Assembly: GCA_020845495.1 (NCBI GenBank)
Contig: JADLFM010000211.1
Span: 12,902-76,901 of the forward strand
Reading direction: 5' to 3'
From: Chloroflexota bacterium
GTDB lineage: Bacteria; Chloroflexota; UBA6077; JACCZL01
DNA length: 64,000 nucleotides
Numbering within the stretch: position 1 is the stretch's first letter; the number at the start of each line of letters is the position of its first letter. Positions 34,213 to 42,950 of the stretch are shown piece after piece. The translations under genes were made by a program, and so were the position numbers. The notes beneath the pieces are model-generated. The model saw only the letters and a program-made list of their open reading frames with translations, was not told where the DNA came from and did no database searches.

Positions 34213-34670
34213 ACCTCTGGCTCCTTCTGTGGCCCCCCGAAACCCTCGGGGCCTCGTGGTTGCGGGCGGGCTGTGCGGCCCGCCCGGGTGAGAGCATTTC
34301 ACCACACTTCCAAGACCCGCGCAGCCAGATGCGATACACCTGAGTGTTCAATCCGGAACACGCCGAATCCGCGCACAAGCGCCCCGGAACGGCTCCTGCA
34401 CGCGATGCGTTCAGTTGCTCCAGTCTGCCGTGCTACCGCGATCGAGGATCGTGCTGACACGACGCGGTGTGGTCATTGCCCCGCCGGCGCGCTACAGTGC
34501 CTTGAAGGGCCCCCGTTCCTCACGGCTGGTACCGGACGGCTCCCGCTCAGGCAGGCGCTACCTCCACGCACGGGGGCACGTCATGGCACCTCCAGAAGCG
34601 TCTCAGGCGAGACGATGGGGGTACCGGCTCCAGGCCACACGTCCCACCCCACTGTGCGAGGTTTGTGCCC
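34213..34670. other. 458-bp divergent intergenic region
   Basis: It separates the small minus-strand gene from the dehydratase gene. It holds hairpins in the leader of the small gene: CGGGCGGGC paired with its complement around 34264-34286, and a GGCCCC..GGGGCC stem near 34231-34253. The frames open across the rest are arginine-rich and unsupported. No convincing promoter boxes were found. Confidence 0.5.
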
Positions 34671-35849
34671 ATGAAGATCAAAGAGATCCGCGCCGCCGCG
34701 ATCGACATCGCTCCCAGGATCACCACCCAACCCCGTGTCCCGAAGCAGCAGGTAGAGGGCTTCGGCTCGCCGATGGCCCGCTACCCGGACATCCGCCGCG
34801 CATCCTGGTCCAACCCGTGGCGCCGCACCGCCTGCGTCGTCACGGCCGAGGACGGCACCTTCGGCCTTGGGGTCACCATCCACGGCGGCCCGGTCGAGCA
34901 GATCATCAACGGCCACTTCGCGCCCGTGCTCCAGGGTCAGGACTGCATGGCGACCGAGAAAGCCTGGGACGTCATGCGGCGGATCTCCGCCCAGTACGGC
35001 AGCGGCGGCCTTGCCAGCTACGCGATCAGCGCTGTCGACAACGCACTCTGGGATCTCAAGGGCAAGCTACTCGGCCGTCCGGTCTACGAACTGCTGGGCG
35101 GCCCGCAGAAGGAGAGCATCCCCTGCTACGCCAGCAACACGGACCTCTCCTACGGCACCGAGAACAGCATCGCCTGGTTCCTGGAACTGGGCTTCAAGGC
35201 CGTCAAGCTGTTCTTGCGGCACGGACCGGAGGATGGCATCGAGGGCATCCGTAAGAGCGAGGAGCTTGTCGCCCGGACCCGGGAGCAGATCGGGCCGGAC
35301 GTCGAGTTGATGGTGGACGCCTGGATGTCGCTGAACGTTGAGTACATCGTGCGGCTGATGGACGCGCTGCGCCCCTACCGGTTGAAGTGGCTCGAAGACT
35401 TCCTGCTGCCTGACGATATGGACAGCTACATGAAGGTGCGCCAGCGCTTGCCAGGCACCACCCTGGCGAGTGGCGAGCACTGGTACACGATCCATCCGTT
35501 CACGCTTGCGGCCAGCCATGGACTGGTGGACATCCTCCAACCGGACGTGTCCTGGGTCGGAGGAATCACGGCTTCGGTGCGCATCTGCCACATCGCCGAG
35601 GCGCACGGTCTGACGGTGATCGGCCACGCCGGTATGAATTATCCCTATGGCCAGCACCTGGCGATGGCGATGCCCGCCATTCCGATGGGCGAGCGCTCGG
35701 AGGGCGTCGCACCGCCCGGGGTCCCGCTCGAGGAGATGGTCTCGCTGCCGGGCACTGTGCCGATCCGGAACGGACAGGTCCGGCCGACCGACGCGCCCGG
35801 CTTTGGCATCGAGGTAACCAGGGAGTGGCTGGAGAGCCGCGCGATCTGA
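34671..35849 (+). CDS. L-rhamnonate dehydratase-like enolase-superfamily enzyme
   Basis: A 392-residue dehydratase, predicted to convert L-rhamnonate (or a close 6-deoxy/aldonic acid) to the 2-keto-3-deoxy acid. The RhmD landmarks are strong: SNPWRRTACVV, AVDNALWDLKGKLLGRPVYE and DILQPDVSWVGGIT. Metal ligands Asp216 (MVDAWM), Glu242 (WLEDFLLPDD) and Glu269 (SGEHW) and the base His319 (IGHAGMN) lie at spacings like those of E. coli RhmD. The ATG at 34671 is preferred over GTG 34665 given the GCGAGG site. A hydroxyacid dehydrogenase and a Gfo/Idh enzyme follow within 3 kb, giving a sugar-acid context. Confidence 0.88.
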   Translation: MKIKEIRAAAIDIAPRITTQPRVPKQQVEGFGSPMARYPDIRRASWSNPWRRTACVVTAEDGTFGLGVTIHGGPVEQIINGHFAPVLQGQDCMATEKAWDVMRRISAQYGSGGLASYAISAVDNALWDLKGKLLGRPVYELLGGPQKESIPCYASNTDLSYGTENSIAWFLELGFKAVKLFLRHGPEDGIEGIRKSEELVARTREQIGPDVELMVDAWMSLNVEYIVRLMDALRPYRLKWLEDFLLPDDMDSYMKVRQRLPGTTLASGEHWYTIHPFTLAASHGLVDILQPDVSWVGGITASVRICHIAEAHGLTVIGHAGMNYPYGQHLAMAMPAIPMGERSEGVAPPGVPLEEMVSLPGTVPIRNGQVRPTDAPGFGIEVTREWLESRAI

Positions 35850-36012
35850 CCGGTTGATGGGTTGTCAGCCGAGATTCTGTACAGCAGGCGCGGATGCCGA
35901 CGATCCAACGCTCGCCGGAGCAACGAGTGTGGTCCGCTCCCAGAAACGGTCCCCACGGCCTCCTGCCGCACTGGTGCGAGCGTACACGCGCATGAGCGTT
36001 CGCAGGCTGTAG

Positions 36013-36040
36013 CGGCCCGGCTCGCGCGCGAGCCGGGCCG
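36013..36040. terminator. 28-bp perfect palindrome, likely terminator
   Basis: CGGCCCGGCTCGCG is followed directly by its own complement. It lies 163 bp after the dehydratase stop and 173 bp before the next ATG, with no T-run. It could also be a regulatory palindrome for the downstream dehydrogenase. Nothing else is seen in this 364-bp gap. Confidence 0.5.
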
Positions 36041-36213
36041 CATCCATCGCGGTAGCATGCTGTGACGGCCTGGCGCGCACGGAGCCGCGCCGCGTCTATC
36101 GAGACCTCGGGGAAGCGGCCCCTGGCAGGCGCGCCGTTCAGGTGAGCGTCTGGGCGCGAGCGGCCGCCCAGTCCAGGAACTGCCGCCAGAACGAACGGGA
36201 GGTTGAGAAGGTC

Positions 36214-37173
36214 ATGACGAAGATCATCGTGGTGGCCCCGCAGCGGCGGGCCGAGCGGCTGGCCAAGCTCCAGCAGCAGTATCCCTCGGTCCAGTTCGTC
36301 AGCCCCGAGGACCGCGCCGACGTCGCATCGCAGATCGACGATGCCGACGCGGTGTTCGGCACCCTGACCGGCGATGAGTTCGAGGCTGCCCGAAAGCTCC
36401 GCTGGATCCAGTCGCCGAGCGCAGGCGTCGAGTGGATGCACAACGTGGCGGGCCTCGCTGAGAGCAACGTCGTCGTGACGAACATGCGCGGCGCCCACGC
36501 AGTTACCATCGCCGAACACGCCTTCGCGATGCTCCTTACCCTCACCCGCGCGATGCGGCAGTTCGAGGAGCACCAGCAGCGGCAGGAGTGGGCCCGCGGG
36601 CAACTCAACGATCGGCTGGTTGGGATCAAGGGATTGACGATGGGGATCGTCGGCTTCGGTAACATCGGTCGAGCCATCGCGCGGCGCGGCCACGGCTTCG
36701 AGATGCGCCTGTTGGCCGTCGATGCCCAGAGTGTGCCGCCGGCCGAGGGCGTCGCAGAAGTCTGGCCGCTCAGCCGTCTCAACGACATGTGCCGACAATC
36801 CAACGTGCTCGCCATCGCTGCACCCATCACCCCCGAGACTCGGGGGATGGTCGGGCGGGAACAGATCGGGCTGCTGCCGGATGGCAGTTACCTGTTAGCG
36901 ATGTCGCGCGGGGGGATCGTGGACGAGCTGGCCCTGATCGACGCGCTCCAGTCGGGACATCTTGCCGGCGCCGGCCTCGACGTCACAGCCACCGAGCCGC
37001 TACCGGCCAGCGACCCGCTCTGGCGAGCGCCGAACGTCATCATCACGCCTCACAACTCCCCGACCTCCCGCCTGACCACCGACCTCGTCTGGTCGATCTT
37101 TTCGGAGAACATCGGCCACTTCCTGAAGGGTGAGCCGCTCACCAACGTCGTCGACAAGCATCTCGGATATTGA
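36214..37173 (+). CDS. D-2-hydroxyacid dehydrogenase (NAD-dependent)
   Basis: A 319-residue enzyme of the D-isomer-specific 2-hydroxyacid dehydrogenase family, interconverting a 2-keto acid and a D-2-hydroxy acid. The NAD-binding glycine motif GFGNIG is at 147-152. The catalytic Arg232 (SRGGIVDE), Glu261 (ATEPLP) and His280 (TPHNSP) are all present. The ATG at 36214 is the first start with family sequence; a frame from 36142 adds unrelated residues. GGGAGG precedes it at about 10 bases. Context with a sugar-acid dehydratase suggests a keto-acid or glyoxylate-type substrate, but this is inferred. Confidence 0.9.
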   Translation: MTKIIVVAPQRRAERLAKLQQQYPSVQFVSPEDRADVASQIDDADAVFGTLTGDEFEAARKLRWIQSPSAGVEWMHNVAGLAESNVVVTNMRGAHAVTIAEHAFAMLLTLTRAMRQFEEHQQRQEWARGQLNDRLVGIKGLTMGIVGFGNIGRAIARRGHGFEMRLLAVDAQSVPPAEGVAEVWPLSRLNDMCRQSNVLAIAAPITPETRGMVGREQIGLLPDGSYLLAMSRGGIVDELALIDALQSGHLAGAGLDVTATEPLPASDPLWRAPNVIITPHNSPTSRLTTDLVWSIFSENIGHFLKGEPLTNVVDKHLGY

Positions 37174-37478
37174 CCCGGGCTGCGGGCCGGCGGAGCCGCC
37201 TCCTACCGCGTGAGACTCGCCCTACCCGCCTGGAGTGCGCTGCGCGGGCGTGCGAAAACTCCCTCCCTCTGGAAAGCCGGCTGACGCGAGGGTTTCGCCC
37301 GGCCCGGTCGGGGTGAGAGCTCCTCGGCCCTTGCCGAGGTGAGCGTTCTGCCGTGGGCTGGCGAGAGGGGGACGAAGGAGCCCTCAGCCTCGTTGTGCGC
37401 GCCTCTCCTAGCGTGAGAGACGGGCGGCAGACGCGGGTGGGCGAGACCGCTCCCCGCACTTGAGGTAGACCGGCGCCG
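37174..37478. other. 305-bp convergent intergenic region
   Basis: No gene is seen. A 7-bp stem with a 4-base loop (CCTCGGC, 37322-37339) lies midway between two convergent genes and could stop transcription. Flanking pieces (TCCCTCCCTC; CGAGAGGGGG) look like a degraded copy of the REP-like repeat found at 50.4 and 53.6 kb. Confidence 0.4.
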
Positions 37479-38774
37479 CTACTCGCAAGGCGGCTGGCCG
37501 ACAGTGACCCAACGTTCGGAGCGGCTGCTTTCGAGGATGGCGTCCACGAGCCGCGCAGCGTACAGGCCGTCCTCGAAAGTCGCTACCCAGGGCTGACGCT
37601 GGCCGATCCGGACCTGATCGTAAAAGCCGCGAATCACGTTCAGCATCGCGTCCGCCCAGCCCTCGGCATGACCGGCCGGCAGGCGTGAGAGGCCGGGCAC
37701 GTGCGCCCCGGCAGGACTGCGCTGCACGACGGCGTTCGCCGCACCGCGCGAGCCGCGCCAGAGCCATTCGCTCTCCTCGGAGCACCAACTGAGCGCGCCT
37801 TCGAGGCCATCGACCTCGAACGTGAGGCGGTTCTTGCGGCCGGCGCTCATCTGGGACACGGTGAAGGAGCCGCGTGCCCCGTCCTCGAGCCGCACCAGGA
37901 CCGACGCGAAGTCCTCGGTGTCGATCCGGACCTCACGCGCCGGAGCTGCACTGGCCGTCGAGTCCCCGATGCTCGCGTCGCCGCCTCCCGTCGCCGCCAC
38001 GCCTCCGGCCGCCACGCCTCCGGCCGCAGCGCCTCCGGCCGCAGCGCCGCCCGCTGAGGCATCGGCGCTGGCGGCATGGATGACCTCACCGGTACTGGCG
38101 CGAAACGTCTCCGGCTCGGACGCCGGGCGTGACCGCATAGGGACGACGGTCGTAAGGTCCGCCATCACCGCCACGATGCGCCGGCCCGTCACATGCTGCA
38201 CCAGATCCATCCAGTGCGACCCGATGTCCGCAACCGCTCGGGTCGGCCCGCCGATAGCCGGGTCCAGTCGCCAACTCCAATCAGTGCGCCGAAGCAGCCA
38301 GTCCTGGAGGTAGGCGCCGTGGACGGCATGCACCCGGCCGAGCGCGCCCTCAGCGACGAGCGACCGTGCCTCCTGGACCTGGGGAAAGCCGCGATGATTG
38401 AACGTCACGGCGGCCGGGCTACCTGTCGCCCGCGCGATCCGGGCCAACTCCTCGGCCTCGGCGGCGTTCATCGCGAGCGGCTTCTCAGCGTAGCAGGCTT
38501 TGCCAGCTTCGAGGATCGCTCTATCGATGGGGAAGTGCCAGACGTTCGGCGTGCAATTATGAACGACGTCGACATCAGGGTCGGCAACGAGCTCACGATA
38601 GTCGCCGTACGCCCTCGGGATGTCCAGGTCGGCGGCATGGCGCTGTGCCCGCTCTCGTGAGGAACTGGCGACGGCCACAACCTCGGCGTGCGGAATCCGG
38701 CGGATCGCATCGATGTGCGCCGCCCCGACGAACCCGATCCCCACCACGCCAACCCGAAGGCGTCGCTCGGCCAT
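37479..38774 (-). CDS. Gfo/Idh/MocA family oxidoreductase with a repetitive insertion
   Basis: A 431-residue NAD(P)-dependent sugar or inositol dehydrogenase-like enzyme. The Rossmann motif is GVVGIGFVGAAH near residue 10. The family AEKPLAMN motif (near 95) and the DIGSHWMDLVQHVTG segment carrying the active-site His are intact. Between about residues 240 and 285 there is a Gly/Ala-rich insertion (units AAGGV/AAGGA) coded by 15-bp tandem repeats, not expected in the family and probably a surface loop. The start ATG is preceded by GGAGGAC. It is convergent with the hydroxyacid dehydrogenase and divergent from the nitroreductase. The substrate is unknown. Confidence 0.9.
   Translation of the reverse strand: MAERRLRVGVVGIGFVGAAHIDAIRRIPHAEVVAVASSSRERAQRHAADLDIPRAYGDYRELVADPDVDVVHNCTPNVWHFPIDRAILEAGKACYAEKPLAMNAAEAEELARIARATGSPAAVTFNHRGFPQVQEARSLVAEGALGRVHAVHGAYLQDWLLRRTDWSWRLDPAIGGPTRAVADIGSHWMDLVQHVTGRRIVAVMADLTTVVPMRSRPASEPETFRASTGEVIHAASADASAGGAAAGGAAAGGVAAGGVAATGGGDASIGDSTASAAPAREVRIDTEDFASVLVRLEDGARGSFTVSQMSAGRKNRLTFEVDGLEGALSWCSEESEWLWRGSRGAANAVVQRSPAGAHVPGLSRLPAGHAEGWADAMLNVIRGFYDQVRIGQRQPWVATFEDGLYAARLVDAILESSRSERWVTVGQPPCE
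37996..38055 (-). repeat. 15-bp in-frame tandem repeat in the Gfo/Idh gene
   Basis: Units of GCCACGCCTCCGGCC or GCAGCGCCTCCGGCC start at 37996, 38011 and 38026, with a diverged fourth at 38041. Read on the minus strand they encode Gly-Gly-Ala/Val-Ala-Ala units. Confidence 0.85.
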
Positions 38775-39027
38775 TACTGTCCTCCTTCGCTCAGCAGGCG
38801 CACCGACCGCAGCCCGCCACCGTACCGAAGGATCGCACAGCCGAACCCGCCTGTGTAGCGGGTCGCCAGCACGCGAGCACGCGGCGAGCCAGCGGCGCCG
38901 GGACGCCCGCAGTGGACGCCCGCAGTGGACGGCCGGCCCCTCGGCCGCTATCGTGCTCTCCGGCGAGATTATCTCATCCCTGAGGCCGGCGCTCCCGCGC
39001 CTCGGGGGGGATGTGCGGAGGGCGAGC

Positions 39028-39651
39028 GTGGACTACCAGCGACTTTCGATGCCAATCGGCGAGGCGATGTTCACTCAGCGGTCGATTCGGCGCTTCAAGC
39101 CGGACTCGATTCCGATGGACGACATCCACCTGATCCTCGAAGCGGCCGTCAAGGCTCCGAACGGCGGCAACGCACAGGTCGCCCGCTTCCTGGTGGTGAC
39201 CGACCGCGACCTGATCCGCCAGTTTGGCGCGCTCTACAAGGAAGCCTGGTGGGCAAAGCGGCGCGATGGTCAGGGCTGGCACGGTCCGGAGGACATCCCG
39301 CCGGAGGCGACGAGCTACCGGCGCGCGATGCGCTTCGCCGACGAGATCGGGGACGTTCCCTGTATTGCCTTCGCACTGGCCACGGCGCCGCGCAGTGACG
39401 GCTCAGTGATCCCTGCCACCCAGAACCTGATGCTCGCCGCGCGGGCGCTGGGCATCGGCTCGGTGCCGACGACGCTCCATCCGAGCGTCATGGATCGCTT
39501 CCGTGCGCTGTTCGCGATCCCGGCCGAGATCAGCTTTTACTTCTGCATCCCACTCGGCTACCCGGTCGTCAACTTCGGACCAACCACCCGCAAACCTACG
39601 TCCGAAACGAGCTACCTGAACCAGTGGGGTGCGCCGGTCCCCTGGAGTTAG
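39028..39651 (+). CDS. Nitroreductase family protein
   Basis: A 207-residue FMN-dependent oxidoreductase: FTQRSIRRFKPDSI (FMN phosphate binding), AAVKAPNGGNAQVARFLVV, QNLMLAARALGIGSVPTTL and an ending IPLGYPVVNFGPTTRKP. It would use NAD(P)H to reduce nitro, quinone, flavin or enone substrates. The start is GTG 39028, five to six bases after GGAGGG; the frame is open far upstream without family sequence. It is convergent with the SEC-C protein, with a shared hairpin between the stops. The 253-bp gap upstream shows no other gene. Confidence 0.88.
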   Translation: MDYQRLSMPIGEAMFTQRSIRRFKPDSIPMDDIHLILEAAVKAPNGGNAQVARFLVVTDRDLIRQFGALYKEAWWAKRRDGQGWHGPEDIPPEATSYRRAMRFADEIGDVPCIAFALATAPRSDGSVIPATQNLMLAARALGIGSVPTTLHPSVMDRFRALFAIPAEISFYFCIPLGYPVVNFGPTTRKPTSETSYLNQWGAPVPWS

Positions 39652-39664
39652 CGCCTTGCCAACA

Positions 39665-39699
39665 GACGCTGACGGTCAGAGTAAGTGATCGTCAGCGTC
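39665..39699. terminator. Bidirectional terminator hairpin between convergent genes
   Basis: GACGCTGACG (39665-39674) pairs with CGTCAGCGTC (39690-39699) across a 15-base loop. The right arm overlaps the stop codon of the minus-strand SEC-C gene. Confidence 0.55.
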
Positions 39700-40669
39700 C
39701 ACAGCAGCGCTTGTATTTCTGGCCGCTACCACAGGGACAAGGGTCGTTTCGCCCGACCTTTGGCCCATCGTAGCGCGGACGTGGGAGCGACGCCGCATCG
39801 GTCGCCGCCGCACCGGTCATCGTCGCCAGCAGTGGAGGTGATGGCGTCATCGCCTGAGGTCCGTACTGCATGCGTAACTTGAAATCCGCCATGAGCGATG
39901 AGTAGGTCGGTTTGGGGCTCGGGGCCAGGATGTCATCGACCGCTTCGTCGACGGACTCGCCGACTCCCTGACCAAGCGCCAACTCGACGCTATCGGGGCT
40001 GACGACGGTTCGGTCGATGCGGTCCTCGCGATACGCCCGCCGGATCACGGGCATCGCTTCGACCGCCTTTGCGTCGAGCAGATCCCCAACGAGGAATCCC
40101 CGCAGTGTGTCGGCCTCCGTGTAGTAGTCGGACTCCTCCTCGGCCTCGGGGTCCGGCTCATCGAGGCGGGCGACCAACGCCTCGATGGCCTCTGCGCGCA
40201 GATCGGGGAAGTAGTTCGCGAGCCTGCCGAGTGCCGTGCCGGCGCGTGCCGTCGTATAGATGTCGTGAGACGGATCGAACAGCGCTGCCCGCAGCGGGCC
40301 GAGCGCCGGTCGCCCGATTCTGGCGAGCGCCTCCGGCAAGGCTGTGTCGAAATAGTCACTCTCCACGTCGAGGAGCGACAGGAGCGGCTCCACCGATTCG
40401 GGCGCTGGCAACCGGGCGAGCAGTTGGACGGCGTGGATCGGCGCCCACAGCTCCGGAGCGTCCGAATCGTCGGATTCGTCCCACAGCCGATCCGCGTCCG
40501 TCGCGATCGCGAGCAGCCTCGGCACGACTACCGGCCCCTGAGCCACGATCCGATCGAGGAGATCCTGGGGCGCTGTCTCGCCGGCGTGCCGAAGCCGCGC
40601 GATCAGGGCATCCAGGGTGGCGTTGTTAGCCACGTCGCTGATGTGGGCGGTCACGTCGTCTCGATCCAT
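39692..40669 (-). CDS. HEAT-like repeat protein with C-terminal SEC-C zinc motif
   Basis: A 325-residue protein. Residues 1-240 form alpha-helical repeats ([26 protein letters not shown]) of HEAT/DUF1186-like type. The last 20 residues are a textbook SEC-C zinc-binding motif, [19 protein letters not shown], as found at the end of SecA and in many stand-alone proteins. The middle (200-280) is acidic. It is probably a cytoplasmic binding protein; SEC-C motifs contact SecB, nucleic acid or other partners, and none can be named here. It is followed by a hairpin shared with the nitroreductase. Confidence 0.85.
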   Translation of the reverse strand: MDRDDVTAHISDVANNATLDALIARLRHAGETAPQDLLDRIVAQGPVVVPRLLAIATDADRLWDESDDSDAPELWAPIHAVQLLARLPAPESVEPLLSLLDVESDYFDTALPEALARIGRPALGPLRAALFDPSHDIYTTARAGTALGRLANYFPDLRAEAIEALVARLDEPDPEAEEESDYYTEADTLRGFLVGDLLDAKAVEAMPVIRRAYREDRIDRTVVSPDSVELALGQGVGESVDEAVDDILAPSPKPTYSSLMADFKLRMQYGPQAMTPSPPLLATMTGAAATDAASLPRPRYDGPKVGRNDPCPCGSGQKYKRCCGR

Positions 40670-40835
40670 ACGAGTAGTCTAGCGCGGCGCACGCCTCCAC
40701 TCCACTCTCGCACCAGCACGGTGGAGATTCGTCGCGCCTCCCCACTACTCACGGGGAGGGCGGCCAGCCTGAGCGACCTGCTCGCGCACGGATTGGCCAT
40801 CCGCACGAGCGCAACATCCAGGCAGGTGGTGTCGT

Positions 40836-41411
40836 ATCAACGCCTCGTTAGCGGCGTACCCTATCGCCCGACTGCGCTTCCCACTCAAGGATTGGGTCTT
40901 CGCACTCTTTCTGCTTGGACTGGCAATCCCGATCCACGTCACGCTGCTACCGCTGTTCATCATCGAGAAGAACCTCGGTATCCTGAACACGTTGCTCGCC
41001 CTCTTTCCGCCGTACATCGCGTTCGGGCTGCCGTTTCAGATCTTCGTGCTGAGAGGCTTCTTCCGAGAGATCCCTGCCGAACTGGTCGAGGCAGCGCGCA
41101 TCGACGGAGCGTCCGAATGGACGAACTACTGGCGGATCATGATGCCGCTGACGACGCCGGCGCTCGCGACGCTGTTCATCATCGACAGCCTGAGCACCTG
41201 GAACGAGTTCCTGCTTGCGCTGGTACTGATCGGCGCGGAACGCTGGCGCACCGTTCCGCTCGGACTGCTGCACTTCCAGGGCGAGTTCGGTTCGCGCTAC
41301 CCAGAGCTCGCGGCCGGCATCCTGATCGCCATCGCGCCGATCCTGGTGATTTATCTCGTGTTCCAGCGCTATCTCGTGTCCGGCCTGACCTCAGGCGCTA
41401 TCCGCGGCTAG
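40836..41411 (+). pseudogene. 5'-truncated carbohydrate ABC permease (MalG type)
   Basis: The frame reads as the second half of a MalG-type permease, joining family sequence abruptly at [20 protein letters not shown] and continuing through [20 protein letters not shown], the EAA loop [15 protein letters not shown] and a normal C-terminus. The first 100 or so residues are missing. In frame upstream is a TGA (40770-40772), and between it and the homology there is no ATG, GTG or TTG; the first in-frame start is a TTG at 40992, inside a membrane segment. No binding protein, second permease or ATPase is adjacent. It is most likely a non-functional fragment left by a deletion or rearrangement. Confidence 0.75.
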
Positions 41412-41880
41412 CTCAGGAGCACAGTTGGTCGGAACCGGCTCGACCCGTCACCCCGGCGGCTGGCCTACGTCTGGGACGGGGAGACCAGGAGTACGGTTGG
41501 TCGGAACCGGCTCGACCCCGCCTGCCCCGGTCTCGTCGAGGCATCCAGACCCCGTGCTGAGAGCCCCTTACCAGCACATGGGTGGTGTCCTGAAGCATGG
41601 GTGTTACTCAGACGGGATCAGACCGGGCCAAGCGCAGAGAATGCGTGACCGGGTCTTCCAGCACACCGGCCGCGCGGGTGGGTCTATGCGAGCGACGCCT
41701 CCGGGCAGTACTATCGACGCCGGGCACGTCTCCACCATGGCCTGACAGGCTGCTCCGGGCGCTCGGGCGAGATGAGTCGCTCGCCGCATTGACGAGCCAA
41801 CCGCGCTGACGGGGCAACCACACTGGCCAATCGTGGTGGCGACGAGCCGCCGACCGGCCTCGGCGATACCTGGGGGTGAG
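41412..41880. other. 469-bp intergenic region after the permease fragment
   Basis: No gene is recognised. The first 110 bp carry a pair of 33-bp direct repeats, listed separately. The rest should hold the promoter of the phosphate transporter, though no clear boxes were found; a GGGGGTGAG ribosome site directly precedes its ATG. Confidence 0.5.
41414..41518. repeat. 33-bp direct repeats, 72 bp apart
   Basis: Copies at 41414-41446 and 41486-41518 match at 31 of 33 positions; the shared core is GGTTGGTCGGAACCGGCTCG-like. They begin three bases after the stop of the truncated permease, which suggests a link with the rearrangement that truncated it. Confidence 0.8.
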
Positions 41881-42885
41881 ATGGATCTCGCGTTCATCGT
41901 GCTTGTCGTGATCGTGATCCTCGGCCTGGCGTTCGATTATGTGAACGGGTTCCACGATACGGCGAACGCCATCGCGACCGTCGTCGCCACCCGCGTCCTG
42001 TCTCCTATCCAGGCCGTTCTGATGGCTGCCTCATTGAACTTCGTCGGTGCCATGACCGGGACGGCGGTGGCCACGACAGTGGGCAAGGGAATCGTCGATC
42101 CGGCCGCTACCACCCAGGAGCTCGTCATCGCGGCACTGCTCTCCGCAATCACCTGGGATCTGGTCACCTGGTACTACGGCATCCCATCGAGCTCGAGTCA
42201 CGCGCTCGTGTTCAGCATCGTCGGCGCGGGCATTGCCACTGGGGGTGTGGACGTCCTCGGCTGGACCGGCATCGAGAAGGTGCTGGCGGGTCTTGTCATC
42301 TCCCCGGTTCTGGGGCTCGTCATCGGTTTCGGGTTGATGCTGCTGTTGCTCAACCTGTTCGCCCGCTCCCACCCTGCTCGCGTCAGCTCGCTGTTCGGGC
42401 GCGCCCAGTTGATCTCTTCGGCGTACATGGCCTTCAGCCACGGCGGAAACGACGCCCAGAAGACGATGGGCGTGATCACGATGGCGCTGGCGTCGTACTA
42501 CGGCTGGACCGGCGAAAACTGGGACGTGCCGTTCTGGGTGGTGCTGGCAGCGGCGACGGCGATGGGGCTGGGGACGGCCTCTGGCGGCTGGCGCATCATC
42601 CGGACGATGGGCCATCGGATCGTCGAGCTGAAGCCGATCCACGGGTTCGCGGCCGAGACGTCGGCGGCCACTATCATCGAGGTCGCCAGCCGCCTCGGGG
42701 TCCCGGTCTCGACCACGCACGTCATCAGTTCGGCGATCCTCGGCGTCGGTGCGACCGGCTCGAAGCGGGCGGTGCACTGGACCGTCGCGGGGAGCATCGT
42801 GACCGCCTGGATCGTGACGATACCCGCCTGCATCGCCATGGGCTGGCTCATCAGCACCGTTCTACACGCCATCGTGCAGTGGTGA
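41881..42885 (+). CDS. Inorganic phosphate transporter, PiT family
   Basis: A 334-residue membrane protein of the PiT family, moving phosphate with H+ or Na+, or as metal-phosphate. The two PiT signatures are GFHDTANAIATVVATRVL near residue 24 and SHGGNDAQKTMGVI in the second half, and SSSSHALVFSIVGA is also conserved. About ten hydrophobic segments are visible. The start ATG 41881 follows GGGGGTGAG. The partner DUF47 gene is convergent rather than in an operon, separated by 65 bp with a shared terminator hairpin that overlaps this gene's stop codon. Confidence 0.93.
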   Translation: MDLAFIVLVVIVILGLAFDYVNGFHDTANAIATVVATRVLSPIQAVLMAASLNFVGAMTGTAVATTVGKGIVDPAATTQELVIAALLSAITWDLVTWYYGIPSSSSHALVFSIVGAGIATGGVDVLGWTGIEKVLAGLVISPVLGLVIGFGLMLLLLNLFARSHPARVSSLFGRAQLISSAYMAFSHGGNDAQKTMGVITMALASYYGWTGENWDVPFWVVLAAATAMGLGTASGGWRIIRTMGHRIVELKPIHGFAAETSAATIIEVASRLGVPVSTTHVISSAILGVGATGSKRAVHWTVAGSIVTAWIVTIPACIAMGWLISTVLHAIVQW

Positions 42886-42916
42886 GTGGGGGCTGACGCG
42901 CCAGCCCCCACTCACC
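42881..42916. terminator. Bidirectional terminator hairpin between PiT and DUF47 genes
   Basis: A perfect 15-bp stem (GGTGAGTGGGGGCTG and its complement, 6-base loop) includes the PiT stop codon in its left arm. Partial repeats of the right arm follow to about 42945. Confidence 0.75.
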
Positions 42917-42950
42917 AGCCCCCGCTCACCAGCCCTCGCGCGCATCGGCG

